DNA of 64,000 nt from positions 1,388,061-1,452,060 of the forward strand of contig WNKI01000004.1 in the NCBI GenBank assembly GCA_015350385.1, in the 5' to 3' direction. Of this stretch, positions 30,735 to 40,459 are shown one piece after another. The stretch is from Aculops lycopersici (taxonomy: Eukaryota; Arthropoda; Arachnida; Trombidiformes; Eriophyidae). The notes under the pieces are model-generated. The model was not told where the DNA came from, searched no databases, and saw only the letters and a program-made list of their open reading frames with translations. The first letter of the stretch is position 1, and every line of letters starts with the position of its first letter. The translations under genes and the position numbers were made by a program.

Positions 30735-32285
30735 AACTGAACTAGTGGCTCAGTTGCTTCTGAGGATTAACCAACCAACTCAACTGACAACGAGAACAAC
30801 CACTTATTTTCCTCCAGATTAATTTTGACGAGAATACCAGAATAGCAACCAGTTAAGAAGAAGAAAGAAATGTATCACCTGGCACCCATTCAATGTTACC
30901 TAGATAGATTGGCCCGAAAGCTCTTCGCGCTTTCACTCATCTTTTATTCTCGGTTGCCGTCGCTGACAGTCTTTTTAGTCAAGTATCTCTTTAACCTCAT
31001 ACTTGCTGCTCACTTGCAAATCTCGCTGAACTTGCTCCCACTCTTTATACTCGATGAATGAGAGGATCAAATCGTTTTATTTGGTCTCATCACACATTAG
31101 ATCTGATGATGGAACTTTTGGCCAGTTGAGTGATTGGCACTCGCGTTAACCTGCCCCCCAGAGAAAAGATTACCATCGTTTTGTCCTTCTAATTTGAGAG
31201 GCCTGAATAGAAAGAGTGCGCATGATAGGAGCCAACTTCATGGTGGCTGTTATCCTAAATGACGCCGACGACGACAGCGACAACGTCGACATTGTCAACG
31301 TGGAGGCTCGCAGCTAACAAGGCGACATCTAGTCCAGCTAGCTTACCGGCCAAATCAATGAACGCTTGGCTGACTAGCCTAACTAACTAACAAACTGACC
31401 AGACGTGCGACTGAGGCGATAAGATTTTTGTTTGGCTTGTTGTAATTAGAAGACCACCTCCACTGACGCTCTGCTTTAGCTCGACGCGCGAGCGTCTCTC
31501 TTTGGCTCGCTCGATGAAACTCTAAGATATTGCACCACGTCGTCGTCGTCTCGTTTGCATCTGCCTGTCCGTCGCGCATCCCCTTATTCACATTAGATAC
31601 CAGAAACTAGCTACGGCTATCTGAGCAAACTAAACTAGCGGCTAACTCGCCAGACCAGATGTCAATTGAGAGCATCAACCTTGGTTTGTGTTGATTGTAT
31701 AAAGCATGGTGAGGGAGAGGGAGAGGGAGACTCATGCAAATCCAATGGGCCGAGAGAGAAACGCATTGGGTGGAGATTGTTCTTGCCGTCAACTGGTCGC
31801 GGTTGACTCAGCCGTTAGATTTGTAGACTGACTAATAGCCGAATAATCGACTTTAGTCTCGAGAGATCCATGAATGTTTTTCACTAGTGATAGTTAGTCA
31901 TTTGGTGGGTAACTAAGTGAGTAGAGGTGATGGAGATCAGCGAAAGTGAGTGGAGTGAAAGTGATACATTAGGTGGAGCGGCGACAGGTGGTTGCCAAAG
32001 ACAAGTAGCAGTAGCACCACCTCTACATTCACTGCAGTTTGTCTCTACAAGTGGCAAGACACTTCTGCTTGTTAGCTGGCTAGATGCTTTTTTTTCGGGC
32101 TCCTCGTGCGTATGGTTTGCGTGCGCCTTTGTTGGTACCTGACGCCAGGGTTCAGCATAAGGAACCTTGTGAGCGTGTAAGCGAGCGAGAAAAAATTGAC
32201 ACTCGTTCTGCTATCTGTTGGAGAGGAGGATGCACGTGTAGATTTTTTGAGCCCACCAGTTGCACCAGAGGTGCTTATGGAAACA

Positions 32286-32297
32286 AGCGCATGCGCT
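32286..32297. promoter_or_regulatory. Perfect 12-base palindrome AGCGCATGCGCT (NRF1-like)
   Basis: The core GCGCATGCGC is the consensus dimer site of NRF1-type factors. It lies about 265 bases upstream of the TATA box of cuticle gene 2. Similar sites occur upstream of TAF1 and PIWI copy 2. Confidence 0.4.
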
Positions 32298-32549
32298 CAA
32301 TTAGAAGCTTCCATTCGTTGGCTTGCATACATTTAAATATGAACATAATTCAACCTGGACCTGAGCATGAACCCGAGCCTTAGGTAGCACTAATTTGACT
32401 AGCCTTCTTGCTGAGGGTGTCGCTTTGCTTCGTGGCGACGATGCCTTAAATCCCTCTGTGTTTGAGTGTGTATTTCTTTCCTTGATGGCCCACCAAACCA
32501 ATTGATTCAGGTTCGATATGAGGGACAACAAGAGGAGAACAGTTTCCAC

Positions 32550-32556
32550 TATATAA
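32550..32556 (+). promoter_or_regulatory. TATA box of cuticle gene 2
   Basis: TATATAA in an ACTATATAAGCGC context, 114 bases before the ATG. The predicted start site is near 32580, just before a CAATCGTCAACAAACC leader. Confidence 0.8.
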
Positions 32557-32669
32557 GCGCCGAGTCCATGGTAAATAGTCATCATTCAACAATCGTCAAC
32601 AAACCAACAAACAAACAAATTTACTCATTTCTCTCTAGCAAGCTAAGCAAACCAACTAAGAAACAAAAC

Positions 32670-33326
32670 ATGAAGGTCTTCATCTGTCTCGCTGCCTTTG
32701 TTGCCGTTGCCTCGGCTGGCCACTTGGGTGGATACGGAGCTGCGCCAGCTCACCTAGTTGAGACCGGAAGCAGCTCGCAATTTAGATCAGAGGACAACTA
32801 CGGAAACTACAACTTCGGCTACGACGAGTCCCACTCAACCGGCGGCAGCTCAAGACGCGAGTCGCAAGTTAACGGAGTCAGACACGGAAGCTACTCGCTG
32901 AGCGACGCCGATGGTCGCCGCCGCCAGGTTAACTACGTGGCTGATGCCGCCGGATTCCGTGCCACCATTGACACCAACGAGCCAGGAGTGGAGCCAAAGG
33001 ACCCAGCAGCCGTCGCCATCAACAAGAACGGTTACGGACCAGTGGCCGTTGCCGCTCCAGCTTACGCCGCCCCAGTGGTCGCCGCCTACGCACCAGCTCC
33101 AGTTGTCCGCGCCCAAGTTTACCGTGACCACGTCGTCGAGGCCCCAATTAGACAAGCCTACGGACCAGTCGCCGCCTACGGAGGCGAGCAATACGCCGAG
33201 GCTCCACGTGCCTTCAGCTACTCCTTTGGAGCGACCCACGTTTCTCCAGTTGCTGCTCCAGCTTACGCTGCCCCAGCTTACGCTGCCCCAGCACCAGTTT
33301 ACCAACAACACACCGCCGGATACTAA
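32670..33326 (+). CDS. Secreted cuticle protein with RR (chitin_bind_4) domain, gene 2
   Basis: A 218-residue chitin-binding cuticle protein. The ATG at 32670 is chosen because it opens a typical signal peptide (MKVFICLAAFVAVASAGH), almost the same as cuticle gene 1; the frame open further upstream crosses the TATA box. The RR domain spans about 37-102: YGNYNFGYDESHSTGGS, GSYSLSDADGRRRQVNYVADAAGFRA, TNEPGVEPKDPAAVAIN. The C-terminal half is Ala/Pro/Tyr/Val repeats (AAPAYAAP type), as in many chelicerate cuticle proteins. Codon use is strongly GC-ending, which suggests high expression. It points away from cuticle gene 1 and is clearly its paralog. Confidence 0.95.
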   Translation: MKVFICLAAFVAVASAGHLGGYGAAPAHLVETGSSSQFRSEDNYGNYNFGYDESHSTGGSSRRESQVNGVRHGSYSLSDADGRRRQVNYVADAAGFRATIDTNEPGVEPKDPAAVAINKNGYGPVAVAAPAYAAPVVAAYAPAPVVRAQVYRDHVVEAPIRQAYGPVAAYGGEQYAEAPRAFSYSFGATHVSPVAAPAYAAPAYAAPAPVYQQHTAGY

Positions 33327-33432
33327 TTAGATCATCTCGCTAATCAACCAACCAGTCCACCTGCAACAGGTGCTCGTCTGGTCTCTCCTCTGAAATCGAG
33401 AAACTATTAGTTAGTTACCAAGGAACTTTTAG

Positions 33433-33438
33433 AATAAA
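33433..33438 (+). terminator. Poly(A) signal of cuticle gene 2
   Basis: AATAAA 107 bases after the stop codon. Confidence 0.65.
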
Positions 33439-33646
33439 AAATCAGTAAAACCACAACAACAATAACAAAGACAACAGCGTTACTCTTTAGAGCTCAAATG
33501 TCTTCCAACTTTTCTGAGCAAAATTTACTCTTTCTTCTCAGTTTTCTGTTGAAAGTCTAAGCCTAACGGCAATATTTTTTTCCAAAAAGAGATTTCGGAA
33601 ATAAATGAACAACTTTAACAATCACTAAGCTAATAAATAAAACTAG

Positions 33647-33652
33647 TTTATT
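33647..33652 (-). terminator. Poly(A) signal of the Gln-rich secreted gene
   Basis: AATAAA on the minus strand about 158 bases after the stop codon. Confidence 0.5.
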
Positions 33653-33809
33653 GATTCTCCCCAATAATGACTCTAATTTTGTCGTTGAATTTTTGGTTTT
33701 CATCTATATCAAGTTATTTTTGTATCTCATATATCTGTCTAGCTACTAATATTTACACACATTCCTCCTCGCGACTTCCTCTTGGTCTTTCATAAAAATG
33801 TCACCTTTT

Positions 33810-36212
33810 CTACCTTCGCCTTGGTATTAACTGGTTGATGGACACGCGTTGCGCTGGCTGACTGCCTTGTGCGGGCTTCACGGGAACAGGTGGTTGCGAG
33901 CCACTCAGCACCACTACACTGCCCACTGCTGGCGGCTCGACCTTGACCGGCTCGAAGCCAATGGGATGCGTCAAATCGACATCATTTACAGTTAGCTTTT
34001 GAACCAAATCGGCGGGTAGCTGCCAGTGGCGACCGTCCAGGTCACGGATTCCGCCCAAAAACCACGAGGTTAATCCAACTGGTAGCTGAGTTTTAATTCG
34101 CTTCTGTCTCTTCCTCAGCGATCTCTTCGCTGTGGTTGAGTTTTTTGGAATCGTTTGCTGCTGCTCCTTCGAGGCATCTAAATTTGAGCTTGCCAAGTTG
34201 GCCAGAGGAGCTGCACCAAATCTGTGAAGTATCACTTGTGGCTGACCGGGCACCAGTTTTGCAGGTGCGCGCTCGTTATCTTGACTCATCATATCTGGAT
34301 AACTGACTAGCGCACCATTGGGAGCGGCAGCAACAAGTGGTTGCTGCTGCTGCTGCATCATCTGAGAGTGATATGGATTATAATTGGGCTGCTGGTACGG
34401 GTGGGCTACCTGCTGCGGGTAGTATGGTTGTTGGTTGTTGGCGAAGTCTAGTCGACGCATCAGTGGCATCACTCCGCCGGCCGGCATCACTGGCATTGAT
34501 ACAAATTGCATCGGTTGTTGCGGCAACATCACTGCGCCTGTGTTGAAGCTGCTAACCTGATTTGCGCCACCAACAAGTGGTTGCTGCTGCTGCTGCTGCA
34601 AAGCCGCATATTGACTCAACGCAACCAACTGTTGGATCTTCACTTCCGCGTTCGTTTTTGCCTTCCTCCGTTGCTTAGTGCCAGCTCTTCGCGACGTCTG
34701 CTGCCCGTTGATATTAATAGCTGACGACGATTTAGGGGGTAGCTGTTGTACAACGAGGTGAGTGGTCTTGGTTTTAGTGCTACCATTACCTGTTTGCTGC
34801 TGCTGTTGGTATCTGTTAACTGGAGCACGTAGATGATCTTGATTATAATTATTATTACTATTGCCACCGCTTACCCAACCACTGTTCCCATTCGACGGTG
34901 AACTCTTGGCAGAGTTGATTGCTGAGTTAGTTTTGGTGCCTGGAGCTAGCGCTTCATTAAATGATACTGCAACCACTTGCTGTTGATTAGCTCGACTCGC
35001 CGATGAGGCGATACCGTTGCTCTTCGGGCCAACGCCGTTGGAGGTCAGCTCGCCATTGACACCAGAGCTAACCACTTGTGGTGGTGCCGCCGCCGCCGCC
35101 ACCACCACCGTCGACATAATCGACTTTGTTTCCGCGGGCTCCAGGTCATCGATGGATGCCGTTTCGCCTTCGAGCACTCGCCCAACACTTCGGGCAAAAA
35201 TCTGATTGGAATCGGTGGATCTTGGCATGCCCGCAAACGAGCCGCTCCTGTTCCTAATTCTGAAGGGCGCCTGAGCGGGTACGGCAAAGCGCGCCGAGCC
35301 GCCCGGCATCGATGGCCGACTTAGTAAACTTGAGACACCAGTTGCTGGTGAGACTGCTGACACATCGCTTGAGGCCAAGTCAGGCTCGATGCTCATGTCG
35401 GTCCAGTCGGTCCATCTTCCAATCGAGGGTTTCATTGAAGCGCTAAGCGAGTTGCCATTGCCAGTTAATATCTGATTTCCCATCAGCTTATCCCCATCAA
35501 GCGAGTTGGCCGATGCAGACGCTGAGCTAACTGAGCTACTTGCAAGCGAAGCTTGGGCCGCAATGAGCGAGTCGTCGAGCGTTTGCGGGAAGGCAGCAAC
35601 AACCTGTTGATGATGATGATGATAATCATGTGATGGCCGCGCGTGTTGCTGGCCGCTGATATGATCAAAAGACTGATCGCCAACTGAGCTTGATGGAAGG
35701 TGATCCGCGGAAGTGACCACTTGGCGCTTACCTGATTCCTCGCCGCCCAATTGTTGCTCTTGTGTCTGCGGCTTTTGCTTTGGCTCGAATTCATAAATAA
35801 TTGGCTTGAAATCAGCCGGCGGCTCCACATAAGTCGCCTGGTTCCCATTTATAACTGAGCCACTGCCGCTATCGTGGTTTTGATTGAGATTTTGAGCATG
35901 AGAACTAACTAACACTTGTTGTTTTTGTATTTGATGCGGCTGCTGTTGCCTATTATTCGTAACTTCCGGTTGCTCAAGGAGATCATTGGCGTTGACTGGT
36001 GGTTGTTGTTGTTGTTGTTGCTGTGATGGTTGCTCTCTTTCTTTGTTTAACTGTTTAATGTATTTGTAATATTGAGCTTGTAATTCGAGCTGGTCGTTAT
36101 AGTTATTTTCCGGTGGGGAATAGGAAACGGCTGCTTCAGTTGGAATCGCAACTCCCATTAAGAGGCCAATCGCCACTAGGGACGCTGGTTTTATGTAGAA
36201 ATTGGGTTTCAT
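33810..36212 (-). CDS. Large secreted Gln/Ser/Asn-rich protein with a conserved-looking C-terminal block
   Basis: An 800-residue protein I cannot name. Residues 1-28 form a signal peptide (hydrophobic core LVAIGLLMGVAI, then PTEAA). Most of the sequence is low complexity: poly-Gln runs near 65-72, 470-475 and 540-548, Ser/Ala/Val-rich regions, and a Pro/Tyr/Gln-rich segment near 590-630. A dibasic, furin-like SLRKRQKRIK near 705 is followed by a clearly different, ordered-looking block near 715-765 (LPVGLTSWFLGGIRDLDGRHWQLP, then VNDVDLTHPIGFEPV). That block probably holds the function, perhaps as a processed domain, while the rest is a disordered spacer. The upstream 2 kb is also gene-free. 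It may be an extracellular matrix or cuticle-associated component; this is inference from the signal peptide and composition. Confidence 0.8.
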   Translation of the reverse strand: MKPNFYIKPASLVAIGLLMGVAIPTEAAVSYSPPENNYNDQLELQAQYYKYIKQLNKEREQPSQQQQQQQPPVNANDLLEQPEVTNNRQQQPHQIQKQQVLVSSHAQNLNQNHDSGSGSVINGNQATYVEPPADFKPIIYEFEPKQKPQTQEQQLGGEESGKRQVVTSADHLPSSSVGDQSFDHISGQQHARPSHDYHHHHQQVVAAFPQTLDDSLIAAQASLASSSVSSASASANSLDGDKLMGNQILTGNGNSLSASMKPSIGRWTDWTDMSIEPDLASSDVSAVSPATGVSSLLSRPSMPGGSARFAVPAQAPFRIRNRSGSFAGMPRSTDSNQIFARSVGRVLEGETASIDDLEPAETKSIMSTVVVAAAAAPPQVVSSGVNGELTSNGVGPKSNGIASSASRANQQQVVAVSFNEALAPGTKTNSAINSAKSSPSNGNSGWVSGGNSNNNYNQDHLRAPVNRYQQQQQTGNGSTKTKTTHLVVQQLPPKSSSAININGQQTSRRAGTKQRRKAKTNAEVKIQQLVALSQYAALQQQQQQPLVGGANQVSSFNTGAVMLPQQPMQFVSMPVMPAGGVMPLMRRLDFANNQQPYYPQQVAHPYQQPNYNPYHSQMMQQQQQPLVAAAPNGALVSYPDMMSQDNERAPAKLVPGQPQVILHRFGAAPLANLASSNLDASKEQQQTIPKNSTTAKRSLRKRQKRIKTQLPVGLTSWFLGGIRDLDGRHWQLPADLVQKLTVNDVDLTHPIGFEPVKVEPPAVGSVVVLSGSQPPVPVKPAQGSQPAQRVSINQLIPRRR

Positions 36213-37817
36213 TTTTTGTGCTTGAATATCACTTCTTCTTTTTAGTTTGGTTGAATCAATTTTCTGTATCTATGTATCTTCAAAATATAAAAACACAATA
36301 AAGTGTAGTGATACAAAATCAGTGTTACAAAACTCTCTTCGAATCAAATGAATGACGACAGGTGGTTGGTTTGCATACGCTAGCGCGTGGTGATTTATAT
36401 TCTTATTGTTGCTTGCGGTTGCTAAATTTGCTCTTCCTTCGAATGTTGCTCGTAATCCTATGAATTGGACTTTATTCTTACCTCTCCTCGCTGCTCCGTT
36501 GAGAACAGAAGTCTCTCTAATTGCTTCTTCTCAAGTTTGAACTTCAAATACAAAATTACTACCCCGCCCGGCTACTTCAAGCGCGACCAGAGGAGATTAA
36601 TTCGTGGATGCCAAGACGAGAATACAATCCCTTCGATGCTATGGTTGCCGCTGATATTAGCTCTGATGCTGACACTGCCGCCGCTGCTACTGCTGTTGCT
36701 GTTACCACTTTGCGCCACAAAGGCTAGATGACCTGTGCACCTGTTCGTCGCTTGCCGGCTAAATTAACTTGCAAGCGTATTTTCAGTTTGAAAATCTCTT
36801 GACTTTGGCTTCAACTTGTTAGAATTAAACTTCTTCTAGTGTAAAAACCAATATTACTTCTTCCACTTCCAGCAATACTTCGCAAGCTCAATCGTAATCC
36901 TTGCCTGCTTATTTTACACTCTATCAGCTGGCCTCTAGTCGATTTCATAACAACAGGAACAACTATGATCTGGTGGTGAAATAACTACTGAAGACCTAAC
37001 TAGAGTTTCTCGGTTGGATTTCGGTTGATTCGAGCGTTGAGTTGGATTTTATTTGGAGTTCCATTCGATTCAACTGCGAGAGTTTATCTTGCTTCTCGGT
37101 TTGCTACTATTGAACTGTTGCTACCGCAACCACCAGTTGATTCTCTTTAAACTAAACTAAACTAAACTCACGAGCTTCTTCAACTCTCTTTATATCGAAT
37201 CTCGCAACTGGAAATCAAAGACCGGCGGTGGTCACCTTGTGCTGTCGCTAATCTAGATTCTTCCGACATTGGACATTGAGAAACTGACTAAAGTAAATTG
37301 GTTAGTTGTTCCATATCATGGATTATTATGATGCTTCTGCGCAAAGTGCTATAAAGAGGGAGAGAGAGGAAGAAGATTTCAAGTAACAAGCAAGGTGGTT
37401 GAGCAGTTGATCCGCTGGTTTATTTATATTTTGACTAAACGGCGACGAGCGAAAACAACAACAACTATCACAACCACCGCCACCACCTGCCGCTCTCTTC
37501 GAAGCCAAGGAGGAGGAGGAGGATTCCTTTTATTCGATTACCTGCAACTAGTTACTTGCCTCGAGGAGTTTGCAGGATCGGCAACTGCAAAATGCACCTT
37601 GCAATCAACACAAGTGGATACTTTCAACCACCTACTCCTTGTGGCTGCAGCGACAGTAGGAGCCTTCATTGATTCGTCTGAGCTCAATGGTGAGAAATCT
37701 CTCGAGAGTGTTTACCTTCGCTAGTGTGCACACTAAGCAGAGTTTCTTCCAACTTGTTGATCCCTCGTGCCTCAACCTCCTACCTCATGGTCCTCGTGCT
37801 TTCATCATCACACTCCA

Positions 37818-37849
<32 letters not shown>

Positions 37850-38238
37850 AACGACAACAACAACTTAATGCACGCAGCAGGATCGATTTGCGTCAATGAT
37901 GTCTAGCCGGTGGCCTAGAGAGTTCGAGGGCCAGCGGAATTTCAACTTAACTTGCATCGCCAACTTGTCTGATTACATAACTTGAGTTGCAGCACATAGA
38001 GAGACAGTCAGTTAGTCATTCAGTCACTCAGTTCCATTCAACAGTAAGAGCCGCGGAATCACAAGAACCTCTGGGGTTTTTACGGGCTTGGGAAAATTTG
38101 AGCAAGTGTGACTTCTTCTTCTCATGTCCTTGTAATTGAGGCTCACTTGTCATGTTGTTGTGGTTGCTAGTTTCGATGTTGTTGTTAGTGCTGTTGTTGT
38201 TTACAGTGTTTATTGTCATTGTTGGCTTGCATAAACCA
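36213..38238. promoter_or_regulatory. 2 kb upstream region of the Gln-rich secreted gene
   Basis: No convincing gene. Includes (TAAAC)n near 37148-37166 and a (CGA)n run near 37817-37848 that continues as (CAA). The end nearest 38239 should contain the 3' UTR of TMEM208. Short frames are produced by the repeats. Confidence 0.5.
37817..37865. repeat. (CGA)n/(CAA)n trinucleotide repeat
   Basis: About nine CGA units pass into CAACGACAACAACAAC. Non-coding. Confidence 0.85.
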
Positions 38239-38715
38239 TCACCTGTTACCAGCACGTGCCATTTTCCTCTCCATTTTGCGCTTCTTTTTCTCATTGTTAG
38301 CCGGCGGCTCCGGCGCTGGTGCAAATATCCATGGGGCTATCAAGCCAACCCAAATCTTGTATATAAAATAGATTGGCAACCAAATCCATAGGAAAAAAAA
38401 TTTACTTGAAAAGATTGATAATAATGAGCAAGCGCAGGTTGTTATTATGATATCTATTAAATAATCTGCAAATCCTCCCTTGAGATTCAAATCGATTGTT
38501 GGTGCCATAAAGTACATAGCACTGAGACAACCACCTTGTACTAGGAATGCGAATACACTGAGTAATGTACTGGTGAACAGGAATTGTGTAATAAGAGTAA
38601 CTCCAATGGCAATAGAGTAATTTCTGATTGTCTTGCGGTTTTCATCTTCAATTTGCTTCTGACCCTTTGTGGCTGGTTTGCCCTTCTTAGGGGCAAACAT
38701 AGTCTTTACGTCCAT
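38239..38715 (-). CDS. TMEM208: TMEM208 (SND2), ER targeting factor
   Basis: TMEM208 is the animal SND2 protein and helps insert membrane and tail-anchored proteins into the ER independently of SRP. The 158-residue protein matches the family closely. It has a basic start with KKGKPATKGQKQIEDENRKT (human GKVGTKGKKQIFEENRET) and paired hydrophobic segments near 32-70 and 85-130. The motif DLNLKGGFADYLIDIIITT (human DLNMEQGMAEHLKDVILLT) is present, then IWLPIYFIYKIWVGLIAPWIF and a basic tail NEKKKRKMERKMARAG. Length is standard. It is divergent from CHMP3 with about 215 bases between starts. Confidence 0.95.
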   Translation of the reverse strand: MDVKTMFAPKKGKPATKGQKQIEDENRKTIRNYSIAIGVTLITQFLFTSTLLSVFAFLVQGGCLSAMYFMAPTIDLNLKGGFADYLIDIIITTCACSLLSIFSSKFFFLWIWLPIYFIYKIWVGLIAPWIFAPAPEPPANNEKKKRKMERKMARAGNR

Positions 38716-38931
38716 CTTGATACAGTTAATAAATATTGAAATATAAGAAAATTAGTTGTTGTGACAGGGGAGTTACTAGGCCACTTGTTTTGGTACGCAC
38801 AGCAGTGCATAGGCCGAGCGCGAAATTTAAACACACCTCACAGGGGGGAAAGTTAAACGGGTGAACAAGGGCTACCAAAAACATCTAATATTTAATAAGA
38901 TCATGGTCTCATTTGGTCAAACCCCTCAATC

Positions 38932-39615
38932 ATGGGCTTATTTGGAAAAACCCCTCAAAAATCCCCCAAAGATAAGTGTCGAGAATGGACAGGAAAATTG
39001 AGAAAAATAGGATATTCATTGGATCGTGATGTGAGAAAGATCGAAAATGAAGAATTCAAAATACAGAAAGATCTCAAGGCCGCGGCCAAGAGGAACGATA
39101 AGGAAGTTTGTTTGATTTTAGCCAAGGAGTTGTGTCGATCGAAGAAAGCAAAAGCCAGAATATTTGCTGCGAAATCACAAATTAACTCCATCTCCATGAT
39201 AATTCAGGAACAAATGGCTACCGTTGCAATGGCTGGCTCACTACAGCGGAGCACTGAGGTTATGAAGAGTATGCAAAATCTAGTGAGCGTTCAAAATATC
39301 TCGTCCACAATGCAGGAGTTGTCGAGGGAGATGATGAAGACAGGTATTATTGGTGAGATGATGGACGACGCCATCGATGAAGTGATGGATGAGGAGCCAC
39401 TCGAGGAGGAGGCTCAGGCTGAGATTGACAAAATAATGTCTGAACTCGGTGTCGCAACCAGTGCCAAGCTGGTCGACGCTCCATCAACTGCACCGGCAGA
39501 GAAAGCCGAACAAGAGCAACAAGCCTCGACTTCAAAGGCGACAGAGGAACCCGTGGCCGAAGAGGACGAAGACATGAAGAAGATGCAGAGACGTCTTGAG
39601 ATGCTCAAGAGTTGA
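38932..39615 (+). CDS. CHMP3: ESCRT-III subunit CHMP3 (VPS24)
   Basis: CHMP3 polymerises with CHMP2 and CHMP4 to cut membrane necks in multivesicular body formation, cytokinesis and repair. The 227-residue protein starts MGLFGKTPQKSPKD, nearly identical to human CHMP3 (MGLFGKTQEKPPKE), and carries AAKRNDKEVCLILAKELCRSKKA, AGSLQRSTEVMKSMQNLV and SREMMKTGIIGEMMDD. The N-terminal core is basic and the C-terminal part acidic. The last residues (DEDMKKMQRRLEMLKS) form the MIT-interacting motif that binds VPS4. The hydrophilic linker near 180-205 is somewhat longer than usual. It converges with eL15. Confidence 0.97.
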   Translation: MGLFGKTPQKSPKDKCREWTGKLRKIGYSLDRDVRKIENEEFKIQKDLKAAAKRNDKEVCLILAKELCRSKKAKARIFAAKSQINSISMIIQEQMATVAMAGSLQRSTEVMKSMQNLVSVQNISSTMQELSREMMKTGIIGEMMDDAIDEVMDEEPLEEEAQAEIDKIMSELGVATSAKLVDAPSTAPAEKAEQEQQASTSKATEEPVAEEDEDMKKMQRRLEMLKS

Positions 39616-39708
39616 GTCCAGTAATTAAACGAGCTCAAGTGGCCTAAAATCGTCCGAACGTCGCAACTCGTGCCAAGCGAGCTAGTCACGATTTGATTCG
39701 TGCAAACA

Positions 39709-39714
39709 AATAAA
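39709..39714 (+). terminator. Poly(A) signal of CHMP3
   Basis: AATAAA about 94 bases after the stop. The opposing eL15 signal lies at 39745-39750 on the minus strand, so the two transcripts should overlap tail to tail by a few bases. Confidence 0.6.
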
Positions 39715-39744
39715 TCTTTTCATTGTTTGGTTAATTGTTTTTAA

Positions 39745-39750
39745 TTTATT
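39745..39750 (-). terminator. Poly(A) signal of eL15
   Basis: AATAAA on the minus strand about 92 bases after the eL15 stop codon. Confidence 0.55.
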
Positions 39751-39841
39751 TTCACGTTGAGAAGTAGTCCCCAAGGACAACGAGAGAATAATTTTATAAT
39801 AAATGGATTGATATTTGTCTTCATTATTTTCCAAAGAGCCT

Positions 39842-40459
39842 TCAACGTCTTCTCCACAACTTGAGGGTGTTTCTTCTCTTCCATGAAGCCTTCTTTGAAC
39901 CTCCAATGGTCTTGGAGTATCCGACTCCCTTGCCTAGACCTCTGTGCTTGCGGCCAGCTGAAGTGAGACCTCTGAGTTCACGGTGCTTGTGCACTGGCTT
40001 ACAGATCCAATTGATCTTAGGATCTCTTCTGACGGCCTTGTGGAAGGGATCGATGCAGATGACCTCGTAGAATTTGAAAGTTGAGTCTTGTGCCACCCAG
40101 TATGAGTTCAACACGCGCAACGACTTGGCAACACGGCGACCAACTCTCTCCTCGGCGATAGCTTGTAAGTTACGCTTTGGCTTGAGCTCATTGACACCAT
40201 GGTTCTTTGTCTTACCATAGGTGGCTCCCTTTGGTGCTTGCTTCTTCCTGCAACCGCGTCTGATGCGGATACGGTAGACAACATAGCCTTGCTTAGCCTT
40301 GTAACCTAAACGTCTTGCCTTCTCTGGTCTAGATGGTCTAACTACACGATGGACAACACTTAATTGTCTGTATTGCCAGCATCTAATACGCAACAAGAAT
40401 CGCATTACATCTGACTGCTTGTTCCTCCAGAACTCCTGCATATACTTGTAGGCACCCAT
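39842..40459 (-). CDS. RPL15: Large-subunit ribosomal protein eL15
   Basis: A core protein of the 60S subunit. The 205 residues match animal eL15 (human 204) throughout: MGAYKYMQEFWRNKQSDVMRFLLR, RPSRPEKARRLGYKAKQGYVVYR, ATYGKTKNHGVN, LNSYWVAQDSTFKFYEVI, HRELRGLTSAGRKHRGLGKG. The protein is strongly basic and complete. Ribosomal protein genes of this family normally carry introns near the start, but none is needed here. Confidence 0.98.
   Translation of the reverse strand: MGAYKYMQEFWRNKQSDVMRFLLRIRCWQYRQLSVVHRVVRPSRPEKARRLGYKAKQGYVVYRIRIRRGCRKKQAPKGATYGKTKNHGVNELKPKRNLQAIAEERVGRRVAKSLRVLNSYWVAQDSTFKFYEVICIDPFHKAVRRDPKINWICKPVHKHRELRGLTSAGRKHRGLGKGVGYSKTIGGSKKASWKRRNTLKLWRRR

Larger units (their letters stand above)
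30222..32549. promoter_or_regulatory. 3' UTR of the small gene and 2 kb upstream region of cuticle gene 2
   Basis: The first 270 bases are probably 3' UTR, ending at AATAAA 30489-30494. The remainder precedes cuticle gene 2. It contains (ATTTCA)n near 30578-30600, a 15-bp perfect hairpin at 30699-30734 and a 12-base GC palindrome at 32286-32297. No reading frame is convincing. Confidence 0.5.
33327..33809. other. Convergent 3' region of cuticle gene 2 and the Gln-rich secreted gene
   Basis: Contains the plus-strand AATAAA at 33433-33438 for the cuticle gene and a minus-strand AATAAA at 33647-33652 for the Gln-rich gene. No gene is present. Confidence 0.65.
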
